Position numbers and translations under genes: made by a program
In this document: positions 26,943 through 35,281 of the stretch, in pieces
How positions within the stretch are numbered: the stretch's first letter is position 1
How the letters are laid out: every line of letters begins with the position of its first letter
Notes under the pieces: generated by a model
Seen by the model: only the letters and a program-made list of their open reading frames with translations
Told to the model about the DNA's origin: nothing
Databases searched by the model: none
Assembly: GCF_030812885.1 (NCBI RefSeq)
Contig: NZ_JAUSTO010000010.1
Span: 14,620-78,619, forward strand
DNA length: 64,000 nucleotides
Origin: Moryella indoligenes
Lineage (GTDB): Bacteria; Bacillota; Clostridia; Lachnospirales; Lachnospiraceae
Direction of reading: 5' to 3'

Positions 26943-27908
26943 ATGAAAAGTTTATTCAGTGACATTAGGTGGGCAAAAATACAAGAACCAAGAGAGGGTG
27001 GTGTATTAGACTCTTTTTTATTTGAAAACGAATACGGTAGGCTTATATATAGGTATGTAAAGAAGAAAGCTGGTATCGTTAATGGTGTTCAGTATTATGA
27101 TATCGCTTCGTATCGTGGAGTAGCAGGTCCTCTGATAGAACAGGTTTCACCTGGAAAAGAGGAAGGATTTGTAAGGGCATTCAACAAGAAATTCGATGAG
27201 TATTGTGCTGATAAAAAAATAATAGCTGAATTTGCGAAAATTGATCCATGGAATGAGTATCATAGATTTATTGAAAAAGGTTGTGGGGCAGAATACTACG
27301 GAAACTTTTATTGCAATTTCTTGGATGAAGATTTCTACGAGAAGAGGTATAACCGTAATGCCACACGAGCCATTCGCAAAGCAGAAAATGGTGGTGTGAA
27401 AGTCCAAATAGATATGACAGGGGAAACCATTAATGATTTTGTAAGACTATATAGGAATACTGAGAATAAGTATCACACCGGGGATTATTATAACTTTGAA
27501 TATGAGGATATAAAAGAGTACTTTGATGTTTTTGGAAAAGACGCTTTTCTAATCAACGCAGTGTTAAATGGTGAAGTAATAACTGCAGTTCTTGTTGTAT
27601 GTGGTGTGGATATAGTTCATTATTACCTACTCGGAAACAATCCAGAGTATTTCAAACTTCAGTGTAACAGCTTACTGACATACCATGCTGCATTATATGG
27701 GCAAAAACTTGGCAAGAAGGTGTTTGACATGGGGGGGGGGAAGCCTGGAGGAAACATTGAACTGTTTAAGATGAATTTTACGGGTGAAGCAGGTGTAATT
27801 AAATATTATGCAATCAAAAAAATTCGAAACAAATCAGTCTATGATACATTAGTCATGAAAAAGAATGAAATCAAGAATGAGCACTTTTTCCCATTATACA
27901 GGGGATAA
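26943..27908 (+). CDS. FemAB-like/GNAT-fold aminoacyl- or acyltransferase
   Basis: 321 residues with the double-GNAT layout of FemABX proteins: a mid-protein EYYGNFYCNFLDEDF region, RNATRAIRKAENGGVKVQ, FVRLYRNTENKY, and a C-terminal FDMGGGKPGGNIELFKMNFTG that matches the GGG...FK[xx]F end motif. FemX enzymes transfer amino acids from tRNA; relatives in glycan loci acylate amino sugars. Here the acceptor may be the amino sugar made upstream. Codons 263-266 (Met-Gly-Gly-Gly) are written with ten consecutive G. It is followed 4 bases later by a PLP-enzyme gene. Confidence 0.72.
   Translation: MKSLFSDIRWAKIQEPREGGVLDSFLFENEYGRLIYRYVKKKAGIVNGVQYYDIASYRGVAGPLIEQVSPGKEEGFVRAFNKKFDEYCADKKIIAEFAKIDPWNEYHRFIEKGCGAEYYGNFYCNFLDEDFYEKRYNRNATRAIRKAENGGVKVQIDMTGETINDFVRLYRNTENKYHTGDYYNFEYEDIKEYFDVFGKDAFLINAVLNGEVITAVLVVCGVDIVHYYLLGNNPEYFKLQCNSLLTYHAALYGQKLGKKVFDMGGGKPGGNIELFKMNFTGEAGVIKYYAIKKIRNKSVYDTLVMKKNEIKNEHFFPLYRG
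27731..27740. repeat. G10 homopolymer inside the FemAB-like gene
   Basis: Ten consecutive G within codons for Met263 and Gly264-266. In this copy the frame stays open across it. Such tracts are known slippage sites in other bacteria; here a gain or loss of one G would remove the last 55 or so residues, including the end of the second GNAT domain. Confidence 0.9.
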
Positions 27909-27912
27909 TAGC

Positions 27913-28803
27913 ATGGAGTATACGCCTGTACAGAATTTGGGTTTGTGGAATCACAATACATTATATTTAAAGCGGGAGGATCTGATCCCATACTCCTTTG
28001 GCGGAAATAAGGCAAGAAAAGGGTTCCTGTTTTTTAAGGAAATTGATAAAGGGAATTTTGACACTGTGGTCACTTACGGTTCTTCGCACTCTAACCATTG
28101 TAGAGTAATTGCCAATATGGCAGCACAACGTGGAATGAAGTGCGTAATCATCGGACCAGATGAGGTGTCTGGCGAAACCTTTAATAGCCGCATGATGAAG
28201 TTTTTTGGAGCTGAGATAATTACGGTGCCAGTCAAAAGAGTACATGAGACAATTGAAAACAAGTTGCAGGAACTTAGAACTGAGGGGATGAACCCATATT
28301 TCATTTCAGGCGGTGGGCATGGGAATATCGGTACAGAAGCTTATGTTCAGTGCTATGAGGAAATAAGGAAACAGGGAGCTTTTGATTATATCTTCTTTGC
28401 TTCAGGTACGGGAACAACACATGCTGGGCTGGTGTGCGGAAAAGTGAAACATGATGGGAAAGAAATCATTGTTGGAATCAGCATAGCCAGAAGAAATCCC
28501 AGAGGTCGAAATGTGGTTTTGGAAAGCATCCAAGAGTACATGGGGGACGATGAGCGAATTGAAGAAGCAACTGTATTTATCGATGATTATATCGGCGATG
28601 GGTACGGCAAGGGGAATGACGAGATAGAACAAATTATCAATGAAGTACTGCTCAAATACGGTATCCCGTTGGATTCTACATATACTGGCAAGGCTTTTTG
28701 GGGAATGAAGAAGTATATAGAAAAGGAAAATATAGTAGGCAAGAAGATTCTATTTATTCACACAGGTGGGACACCACTATTCTTTGACGATATTAAGGGG
28801 TGA
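27913..28803 (+). CDS. Fold-type II PLP enzyme, ACC deaminase/D-cysteine desulfhydrase-like
   Basis: 296 residues. The N-terminus LKREDLIPYSFGGNKARK carries the PLP Lys (Lys33), followed by TYGSSHSNHCRVIAN and FASGTGTTHAGLVCG, the phosphate-binding loop. The layout matches ACC deaminase/D-cysteine desulfhydrase proteins. Reactions in the family include deamination, desulfhydration and beta-replacement. In this setting it may make or convert an amino acid used by the neighbouring ATP-grasp or FemAB-like enzyme (inference). ATG 27913 has AGGGG upstream and is preferred over an earlier overlapping ATG. Confidence 0.8.
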   Translation: MEYTPVQNLGLWNHNTLYLKREDLIPYSFGGNKARKGFLFFKEIDKGNFDTVVTYGSSHSNHCRVIANMAAQRGMKCVIIGPDEVSGETFNSRMMKFFGAEIITVPVKRVHETIENKLQELRTEGMNPYFISGGGHGNIGTEAYVQCYEEIRKQGAFDYIFFASGTGTTHAGLVCGKVKHDGKEIIVGISIARRNPRGRNVVLESIQEYMGDDERIEEATVFIDDYIGDGYGKGNDEIEQIINEVLLKYGIPLDSTYTGKAFWGMKKYIEKENIVGKKILFIHTGGTPLFFDDIKG

Positions 28804-28805
28804 GT

Positions 28806-29771
28806 ATGAACTTTCTGATTTTAGCAGCTGGAACGAGAAACAAGATTGTCCAGTATTTTAAGAGAACTTTTGATGGCGTGGGGACTGTGGTTGCGACAGA
28901 TGCAAGTGAACTTGGTCCTGCTATTTACGATGCGGATAAATATTATATCGTGCCATCGATTAATGAGCCTGGCTATATAGATAAAATTCTGAAGATTTGT
29001 AAGGATGAGAGGATTAGTGGAGTTCTCAGTCTTATCGATCCGGAATTGAGTTTGTTAGCCCTGAATGAAGAGAAGTTTAACTCTGTAGGAACGAAAGTGA
29101 TTGGCAGTACTTATGATCTGTGTGAAATGGCTCTGGACAAGATGCAAATGTACCACTGGCTTGTTGCAAATGGTTACAACTGCGCTCGCTCCTGGATGGA
29201 TAAAGAGGAGTTCTATAAGGCTGTTGAAGCTGGAGAGGTTACTTATCCTGTGTTCGTAAAGCCTTATTGCGGATCTGCTTCCATCAGCATCTCAAAAGCC
29301 TTCGATAAAGAAACGGTGGATCTTCTTTTCACTCATGAAGAAGGCCTGATGATTCAGGAGTTTCTGGATGGGCAGGAGCTTGGTGCGGATGTTTATATCG
29401 ATATGATCAGCGGCGAGGTGGTTTCTATCTTCACAAAGAAGAAAATCAAAATGCGTGCTGGTGAGACAGATAAGGCTGTAAGTTTCAAGGATCCAAAACT
29501 TTTTAATCTGATTGAGAAGTTTGTATTAGAAGCTGGGTATCGGGGACAGGTTGATATTGATCTCTTTGAGATTAAAGGCCGGTACTACATCAGCGAAGTG
29601 AATCCCCGGTTTGGAGGCGGATATCCACATGCTTATGAATCAGGTTGTGATCATATAACATTAATTTTGAATAATTTACAAGGCGTCCCGAATAAGAAGA
29701 ATATAGGTGACTATGAATCAGGAATATATATGATGAAATATAGTGATATCTTAATTAAAAGGAATGTATGA
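28806..29771 (+). CDS. ATP-grasp ligase, carbamoyl-phosphate synthase-like
   Basis: 321 residues. A Rossmann-like pre-ATP-grasp part (MNFLILAAGTRNKIVQYF) is followed by the ATP-grasp core: YPVFVKPYCGSASISI with the ATP-binding Lys, then MIQEFLDGQELGADVYID, and the metal-binding GQVDIDLFEI and YYISEVNPRFGGGYP. Such ligases join a carboxylate to an amine through an acyl phosphate. In glycan loci they can attach amino acids to sugars; the substrate here is unknown. AAGGGG lies before ATG 28806. The stop overlaps the next start. Confidence 0.87.
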   Translation: MNFLILAAGTRNKIVQYFKRTFDGVGTVVATDASELGPAIYDADKYYIVPSINEPGYIDKILKICKDERISGVLSLIDPELSLLALNEEKFNSVGTKVIGSTYDLCEMALDKMQMYHWLVANGYNCARSWMDKEEFYKAVEAGEVTYPVFVKPYCGSASISISKAFDKETVDLLFTHEEGLMIQEFLDGQELGADVYIDMISGEVVSIFTKKKIKMRAGETDKAVSFKDPKLFNLIEKFVLEAGYRGQVDIDLFEIKGRYYISEVNPRFGGGYPHAYESGCDHITLILNNLQGVPNKKNIGDYESGIYMMKYSDILIKRNV

Positions 29772-30283
29772 TTATGCCTAGTAGGATATTTTTCTCTGTA
29801 ATTTCTTTGATTTTGAGGTCTGGAGAAAAAAGAGCAAAGTTTTTTAGACGCATGGGAGTTTTTAATCATATTGGTGATAATGTCATGATTCAAGGGTGGA
29901 AAGTACCACTTTATCCAAAATTGATTAGTATTGGTAATAATGTGAGGATTGCGTCAAATGTAACTTTTTGTACACATGATGTTGCGCATAATATGCTTAA
30001 TAATATAGAATCTGATTTTTATGCTTCTGTAAGCGATAAAGTATGCTTCAAGGAAATGAAGGGACGTATTGAGATAGGAGATAATGTTTTTATAGGGGCG
30101 AATACGCTTATCCTCTATAATACAAAGATAGGAAATAATGTTATTGTTGCTGCTGGTTCAGTAGTAACAAAGGATCTAGACGGGGATAGCGTATACGCAG
30201 GTGTTCCTGCAAGAAAAGTTGGCACATTTATAGATTTTGTGAAAAAAAGGATTGAATACACCAAGCGAGTGGAGACCATTTGA
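29768..30283 (+). CDS. Left-handed beta-helix (hexapeptide) O-/N-acyltransferase
   Basis: 171 residues with hexapeptide repeats (ISIGNNVRIASNVTFCTHD, IEIGDNVFIGANTLILYNTKIGNNVIVAAGSVVTKDL) and the C-terminal VYAGVPARKVG loop common to sugar acetyltransferases of the NodL/CatB/WbbJ group. It probably acetylates a sugar of the repeat unit from acetyl-CoA. It lacks the N-terminal Rossmann domain of PglD, so a direct bacillosamine-type N-acetylation is less certain. ATG overlaps the preceding stop (ATGA). Confidence 0.88.
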   Translation: MIMPSRIFFSVISLILRSGEKRAKFFRRMGVFNHIGDNVMIQGWKVPLYPKLISIGNNVRIASNVTFCTHDVAHNMLNNIESDFYASVSDKVCFKEMKGRIEIGDNVFIGANTLILYNTKIGNNVIVAAGSVVTKDLDGDSVYAGVPARKVGTFIDFVKKRIEYTKRVETI

Positions 30284-30316
30284 TAAAGCTAAATAAAGGG
30301 ATAATGGGGTATTTAG

Positions 30317-31528
30317 ATGGCTGTTGTAATCACATTTTTAATCATTTTGACTCTAGTTTCACCAGTAACTGGTGCTCCTTTTTATTATTTAGCTTATCTA
30401 TCAAAGAACAATGTCCAAAGAATTTTTGGTTGTCTTTTGTTGGCATTTTTAATGGCCTCATTTGGATATTGTTTTCAAAACCCAAAGACAGATCCGGACT
30501 TAGTTAGATACCTTGAAATGGTAAGGGGATATGCTGATTTAAAGTTTCTTCAGATATTTAATGCAGGGATGTATAAAGATTTATATGTAATAGATATATG
30601 GTTCTGGTTAGTTGCAAAAACTGGAGATTATCAGTTGGTTACATCAATATCTTGCTTTTTAAATTATCTGATTTGGCTGTATATTTTTCAGGATTTTTGC
30701 AAGCAAAATAATATATCAACTTTAAGTCAGGGAATGTTTACAATTGCATTGTTTGGCCTTATCAATTTTTCAGTAGTAGTAAATTCTGTAAGAGGCCTGC
30801 TTGCATTTACACTTATTATGCTTGCAATATATAGGGAACTGTATCAAAAAAAGAAAAACATATTAACATATTTTTTATATGTTGTGCCGTTGGGAATGCA
30901 TTTTGCAGCAGTTTTAATTCTTATAATGAGACTGCTGTTATGTTTGAAAGAAAAGTTCATTAAGATATTAGTTGCATTGATTATTGGTATTCCGTTCTAT
31001 ATTGAGTACTTAGTTTATGCAATTAATTATATATCACGTGGTATTCCGTTCTCTGAAAAAATACAGTATTTTACTTTAAGATGTTTGATGTATCTAAAAT
31101 GGGATACAGGTGGTTGGGCTTCAATTGTGAGTAGTAGTGGTTTTTATAAGCTGAATAAAATATTTTCGATTTGCGCATTGGTTCTAAGTGCATATGCATT
31201 TTATATTTTAAAAAAGCACAATCGGGTGATATGGTCAACAGCAATGGATAATTTTTTATTGATTTATTACGCTTTTACAGTGACTTGTTTTTTTATGACA
31301 ACACCGATATATCAGAGATTTACTGTTCCGTTATGGACATTTTGCGTATCTGTGAGTTTAAAGGCCACAGCTTCAGAGGGTAATATGTTTACAAAATTTA
31401 TTTATGTGTATTGTTTATGTGGAGTGGTTTTTGTGGGGTATTTTTTGAATGGCTATATGCTTAATACAATGATTCCGATTGGAAATTATATGACAAGGGT
31501 TTTGACGTTTACATGGTTGTGCCGATAG
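30317..31528 (+). CDS. EpsG-family polysaccharide polymerase-like membrane protein
   Basis: 403 residues, about ten hydrophobic segments. The early region NPKTDPDLVRYLEMV is the EpsG/Wzy-like Asp-x-Asp-x-x-Arg-Tyr segment. Probable polymerase for the glycan made by the AT-rich cassette. It is a second copy in function to the gene at 12438 but much more AT-rich. Overlapping short frames at its start are not convincing. Confidence 0.72.
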   Translation: MAVVITFLIILTLVSPVTGAPFYYLAYLSKNNVQRIFGCLLLAFLMASFGYCFQNPKTDPDLVRYLEMVRGYADLKFLQIFNAGMYKDLYVIDIWFWLVAKTGDYQLVTSISCFLNYLIWLYIFQDFCKQNNISTLSQGMFTIALFGLINFSVVVNSVRGLLAFTLIMLAIYRELYQKKKNILTYFLYVVPLGMHFAAVLILIMRLLLCLKEKFIKILVALIIGIPFYIEYLVYAINYISRGIPFSEKIQYFTLRCLMYLKWDTGGWASIVSSSGFYKLNKIFSICALVLSAYAFYILKKHNRVIWSTAMDNFLLIYYAFTVTCFFMTTPIYQRFTVPLWTFCVSVSLKATASEGNMFTKFIYVYCLCGVVFVGYFLNGYMLNTMIPIGNYMTRVLTFTWLCR

Positions 31529-31565
31529 AAAAGTTTGTATGTCTTATAGCATAGGAGTTATATAA

Positions 31566-32513
31566 ATGCCTAAAATTTCAGTAATTGTTCCGGTTTTTAA
31601 TGTGGAAAAGTATTTAAAAGATTGTTTGGACAGCATCATTAAACAGAGTATTCAAGATATAGAAATTATTTTGGTAGATGATGGGAGTGAAGATAGCAGT
31701 GGGCAGATTTGTGATCAGTATGCAGAGATAGATGATAGAATTAAAGTGATTCATAAAACGAACGGCGGTTTGTCAGATGCTCGTAATTGTGGGTTAAGAG
31801 TTGCAAGTGCGCAGTATGTAGGTTTTATAGATTCTGATGATTGTGTTGATTTGAATTTTTATGAAAAGCTATATCACTCTATTAAAAACAGTAAATCAGA
31901 AATTGCTGTTTCAGCCATTTGGCATTTTGATGGAAACAAAAAATTAAAACTGCGTCAGATATCGGAGAACACAGTTTTTTCACGTCCTGATGCCATGAAA
32001 GAATTATTGATTTCAAAACGTATATCTAATTCTGTATGTAATAAATTATTTGAAAAAAAACTGTTTGATGATATTCTTTTTCCGGCAGGTAAACTATATG
32101 AAGACGAATTTGTTACTTATAGAGTATTCGATCGAGCTAATTTCATATCTGTAATTAACGAGACGTGTTATCATTATCGCTATAACGTAGATAGCATTAC
32201 ACATTCAGCATTTAATGACAGGGAACTAGATAGAATTAAGGCATCACAAATAAAAATTGATTTTTGCAAAGTATATTATCCTGAATTACAGAATTATGCC
32301 AAACGTTATTTGGTGTATGACTGTATCTCAGCTTTGGCAAAAATGGAATACTATAGTGGGGAAAAGTATAACAGGATTATACGAGATAATATTCGCCGTT
32401 ATTTTTTTGTTTACATGGGGGGCAGTAACTCTTTTCCTTCAAAATTGTATGCAGGTTTGGCGGCCATTTCTCCGAAGATAGTTGTCATGTTTAGGGGACT
32501 AATCAAAAGGTAA
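31566..32513 (+). CDS. Family 2 glycosyltransferase
   Basis: 315 residues. N-terminal ISVIVPVFNVEKYLKDCL, nucleotide-binding VDDGSEDSSGQICDQY and the metal-site DSDDC are clear GT-A signatures. Structure and tail (an SFPSKLYAGLAAISPK-like end) parallel the GT2 gene at 18723, so the two may be distant copies. Cytoplasmic; adds a sugar to the lipid-linked unit. Strongly AT-rich codons. Confidence 0.92.
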   Translation: MPKISVIVPVFNVEKYLKDCLDSIIKQSIQDIEIILVDDGSEDSSGQICDQYAEIDDRIKVIHKTNGGLSDARNCGLRVASAQYVGFIDSDDCVDLNFYEKLYHSIKNSKSEIAVSAIWHFDGNKKLKLRQISENTVFSRPDAMKELLISKRISNSVCNKLFEKKLFDDILFPAGKLYEDEFVTYRVFDRANFISVINETCYHYRYNVDSITHSAFNDRELDRIKASQIKIDFCKVYYPELQNYAKRYLVYDCISALAKMEYYSGEKYNRIIRDNIRRYFFVYMGGSNSFPSKLYAGLAAISPKIVVMFRGLIKR

Positions 32514-32549
32514 ATTAAATCCGTTTAAGTTAAATAGAGATGAGGAAGT

Positions 32550-33653
32550 ATGAAAAAAATAGGGTTGGTAACTTTTTTTAACTCATATAATTATGGAGTT
32601 TGGTTCCAAGCTTTTGCCACGGAATATTTTCTTTTGCAGCATCAATATGATGTAGAAATTGTAAATTATTCCAATAAATATGATAGAGAAAAACTCAAAT
32701 ATTTTTATAAAGAGAGAGGTCGGATAGGCGGATACATCAGCTCATTTTTTAAGTCCCTAATTTTTGGAAAGGTAAGGTATTATAATAGAGGATTTAAAAA
32801 TAATTTGGACGTGTTTTATCGACTGAGTAAAAAACGGTTTACTCAGGTGGGAGGGATGGAAAAATTAGAATACGATGTTTTGATTGCAGGAAGCGATCAA
32901 ATATGGAATCCTGAGACAACAGGGGGGAGATTAGATAGAGTTTTTTTGTTGGATTTTGGGAAAACTAAAAAAAGGATATCTTATGCATCAAGTATCGGAA
33001 GCAGTTTAATAAGGGATCAGGATAAATATACTTTTACTGAGACATTAAAAAAATTTTGCGCAATTAGTGTGAGAGAAAATTTTGCTGCAGAACAACTGCA
33101 GTCCTTGATAACTACCCCTATAAAGGTAGTCTGTGATCCCACATTTCTTTTACGCAAACGAGATTGGCTTGAATTTGCTGGAAAATATTCAAAGATAAAA
33201 AAGGTAGATAAAAAATATATTTTGACATATTTTGTATCGGGAGATAAATATACAGACAGATATATTGATCTAGTAAAAGCATATTCGAAAAAAATGGGGT
33301 TACCTGTTTGGGCAATTCAATTTAGCAGCTATTACAATAAAGCGTGTGATAGAAAAATTTTAGGTGCCTCCATTGCGGATTTTATAGAGCTTTTAAACGA
33401 TGCAGAAATTATGATAACTGACTCGTTTCATGGAGTTGCATTATCTATAAATCTAAATAAAAATTTTGTGGTTCTTGAAAATAAAAAGAATCCAGCTCGA
33501 ATACAAAATTTGTTGGAAATGTTAGATCTGGAGCAACGCATTGATATGCCTGTAAAAAAACTTTCTAGAATTGATTATGAATGTGTCAATAAAAAAGTAG
33601 AAGAAATAAGGCTTGAATCTTCAAATTGGTTATTGAATAAAATTGAAGCATAG
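32550..33653 (+). CDS. Polysaccharide pyruvyl transferase family protein
   Basis: 367 residues. The N-terminus GLVTFFNSYNYGVWFQAFA (Tyr/Asn-rich, with NYG) and the central VLIAGSDQIWNPE are the marks of the WcaK/CsaB-type pyruvyl transferase family. MITDSFHGVALSINLNKNF matches the C-terminal His motif. Known members add a 4,6-ketal pyruvate to hexoses using phosphoenolpyruvate, giving the polymer negative charge. AGGAAG-type ribosome site before the ATG. Confidence 0.9.
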   Translation: MKKIGLVTFFNSYNYGVWFQAFATEYFLLQHQYDVEIVNYSNKYDREKLKYFYKERGRIGGYISSFFKSLIFGKVRYYNRGFKNNLDVFYRLSKKRFTQVGGMEKLEYDVLIAGSDQIWNPETTGGRLDRVFLLDFGKTKKRISYASSIGSSLIRDQDKYTFTETLKKFCAISVRENFAAEQLQSLITTPIKVVCDPTFLLRKRDWLEFAGKYSKIKKVDKKYILTYFVSGDKYTDRYIDLVKAYSKKMGLPVWAIQFSSYYNKACDRKILGASIADFIELLNDAEIMITDSFHGVALSINLNKNFVVLENKKNPARIQNLLEMLDLEQRIDMPVKKLSRIDYECVNKKVEEIRLESSNWLLNKIEA

Positions 33654-33695
33654 TTTTTATGGTCACATAGGCAGATTGCCAATCCAGAAAGTGTT

Positions 33696-33763
33696 AGCAT
33701 AAATAAATGCTTTTTGGTGGGCTAACTAGAGTGTGACAATAAGTTATAATTATCGTGTTATAG
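33696..33763 (+). promoter_or_regulatory. Weak hairpin with T-run followed by promoter-like sequence
   Basis: AGCAT (33696-33700) pairs with ATGCT (33707-33711) before TTTT, then GTGACA (33733-33738) and TATAAT (33745-33750) or TGTTAT (33756-33761, 17 bases after GTGACA). It could end one transcript and start another before the second flippase gene. In AT-rich DNA such matches occur by chance. Confidence 0.3.
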
Positions 33764-33786
33764 AGGGTTAATAAGAGCAAGAAAAA

Positions 33787-35190
33787 ATGAACTCAAAATA
33801 TCAATATTTATTAAAAAATACTGGGATACTTGCGCTGAGTAATTTTTCTTCAAAGATTCTAATCGTTTTTCTTGTTCCTTTGTATACCAGTATATTAACA
33901 ACACAAGAGTATGGCGTATATGACCTCGTATCTACTACGGTCCAATTATTATTTCCAGTACTGTCATGTAATATTCTGGAAGCCTTAATGAGGTTTCTTT
34001 TAGACAAAAACAATAGTCGAACCGAAGTGGTTACTCTGAGTGCGTTATATCTTACATTGGGTATCTTAATAGGAATAGTAGTTTTTGAGGTGATTCAATA
34101 TTTTAATTTACCTTCTGCCTTATCACGCTATGACGCCTATATACTTGTATTCTATATATCGTATACGATTTATCAGTTTTGCATACAATTGGCTAAAGGC
34201 CTTGAAAAAGTGAGGATTATTGCACTTGCAAGTATAGTAGGGACATTATCAGTTATAATATGTAATGTGCTTTTTCTATTGGTTTTTAACTATGGACTGT
34301 CTGGTTACTTTATGGCAAATATAACGGGATTTGTTGTTCCTTCGTTATATTATTTAATTCAAATTAAGCCATGGAAATATATAAGGTTTTATTTTAACAG
34401 ACAGTTGAATAGAGAAATGCTCACTTATTGTATACCTTTGATCGCAACTATGGTTGTCTGGTGGGTTAATAGCTCATCTGATAAATACATTGTCACGTAT
34501 ATAGTTGGAGTAAGTGCAAATGGTATTTTATCGATTGCATATAAAATTCCTAATATAATGAATACATTACAAAGTGTTTTCATTCAAGCTTGGCAAATAT
34601 CAGCTATAAGAGAATCTGATAAAGTTGATGCAATTCCTTTTTATCAGAACATGTTTAATTATTGTATGGCTTTTATGTGCGTGGGCGGATCTTTTTTAAT
34701 TTGCTTTGCCAAGAACATTGCAGAACTATTATATGCAAAGGATTTTTTTGTGGCTTGGAAGTTTGTTCCACTACTGATTGTAAGTAATGTGCTTAATTCT
34801 GCAAGTGGGTTTATCGGACCAATATTGAATGCTAAAAAAGATACGGTGCCAATGTTTGTCTCTGCTATAGTTGGAGCGGTTAGTAATATTGTTTTAAATA
34901 TATTTTTGTGTAAATTGTTTGGAATTCAAGGCATTACTATTGCAACAATGATTAGTAGTTTTATCATTTTTGTTGTACGTAAAAAGTTTCTAGATAAATA
35001 TTTCCAAATATCCAATAGGAGTATTTTTATATTTATGTCATGGTTAATACTTATATTACAATCAACCCTGCTTATATGTGAAGTTCCTTGTTGGATGATT
35101 TTTGCAATGCTAATGCTTGAAATTGTTTTATATAGGAATGAACTTTTAATTGTGGTACAAAGGGTATTAAAAAAGCTCGCTGTGGTTTAA
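33787..35190 (+). CDS. wzx: Polysaccharide flippase (Wzx/MOP family), second copy
   Basis: 467 residues, about fourteen hydrophobic segments. ILIVFLVPLYTSILTTQEYGVYDL at the N-terminus (split motif: VPLYTS and EYGVYD) and VWWVNSSSDKYIVTYIVG in the middle match the flippase at 19731 in pattern. It should flip the lipid-linked unit made by the AT-rich cassette. Two flippases in one locus suggest two different repeat units or a hybrid locus. Preceded by a 133-base AT-rich gap. Confidence 0.9.
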   Translation: MNSKYQYLLKNTGILALSNFSSKILIVFLVPLYTSILTTQEYGVYDLVSTTVQLLFPVLSCNILEALMRFLLDKNNSRTEVVTLSALYLTLGILIGIVVFEVIQYFNLPSALSRYDAYILVFYISYTIYQFCIQLAKGLEKVRIIALASIVGTLSVIICNVLFLLVFNYGLSGYFMANITGFVVPSLYYLIQIKPWKYIRFYFNRQLNREMLTYCIPLIATMVVWWVNSSSDKYIVTYIVGVSANGILSIAYKIPNIMNTLQSVFIQAWQISAIRESDKVDAIPFYQNMFNYCMAFMCVGGSFLICFAKNIAELLYAKDFFVAWKFVPLLIVSNVLNSASGFIGPILNAKKDTVPMFVSAIVGAVSNIVLNIFLCKLFGIQGITIATMISSFIIFVVRKKFLDKYFQISNRSIFIFMSWLILILQSTLLICEVPCWMIFAMLMLEIVLYRNELLIVVQRVLKKLAVV

Positions 35191-35281
35191 AATGAACTTT
35201 ATTTGTGCGCTGGCTTGAGCATATTCAATGGAGGGCACATTGATGCAAAACAGACTAAACATCTTTGCGGGATAAAAAATA

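Noticed and set aside
30280..30507. 75-residue frame overlapping the start of the second EpsG-like gene
   Set aside because: No family motif, and the overlapping frame has the conserved polymerase N-terminus.
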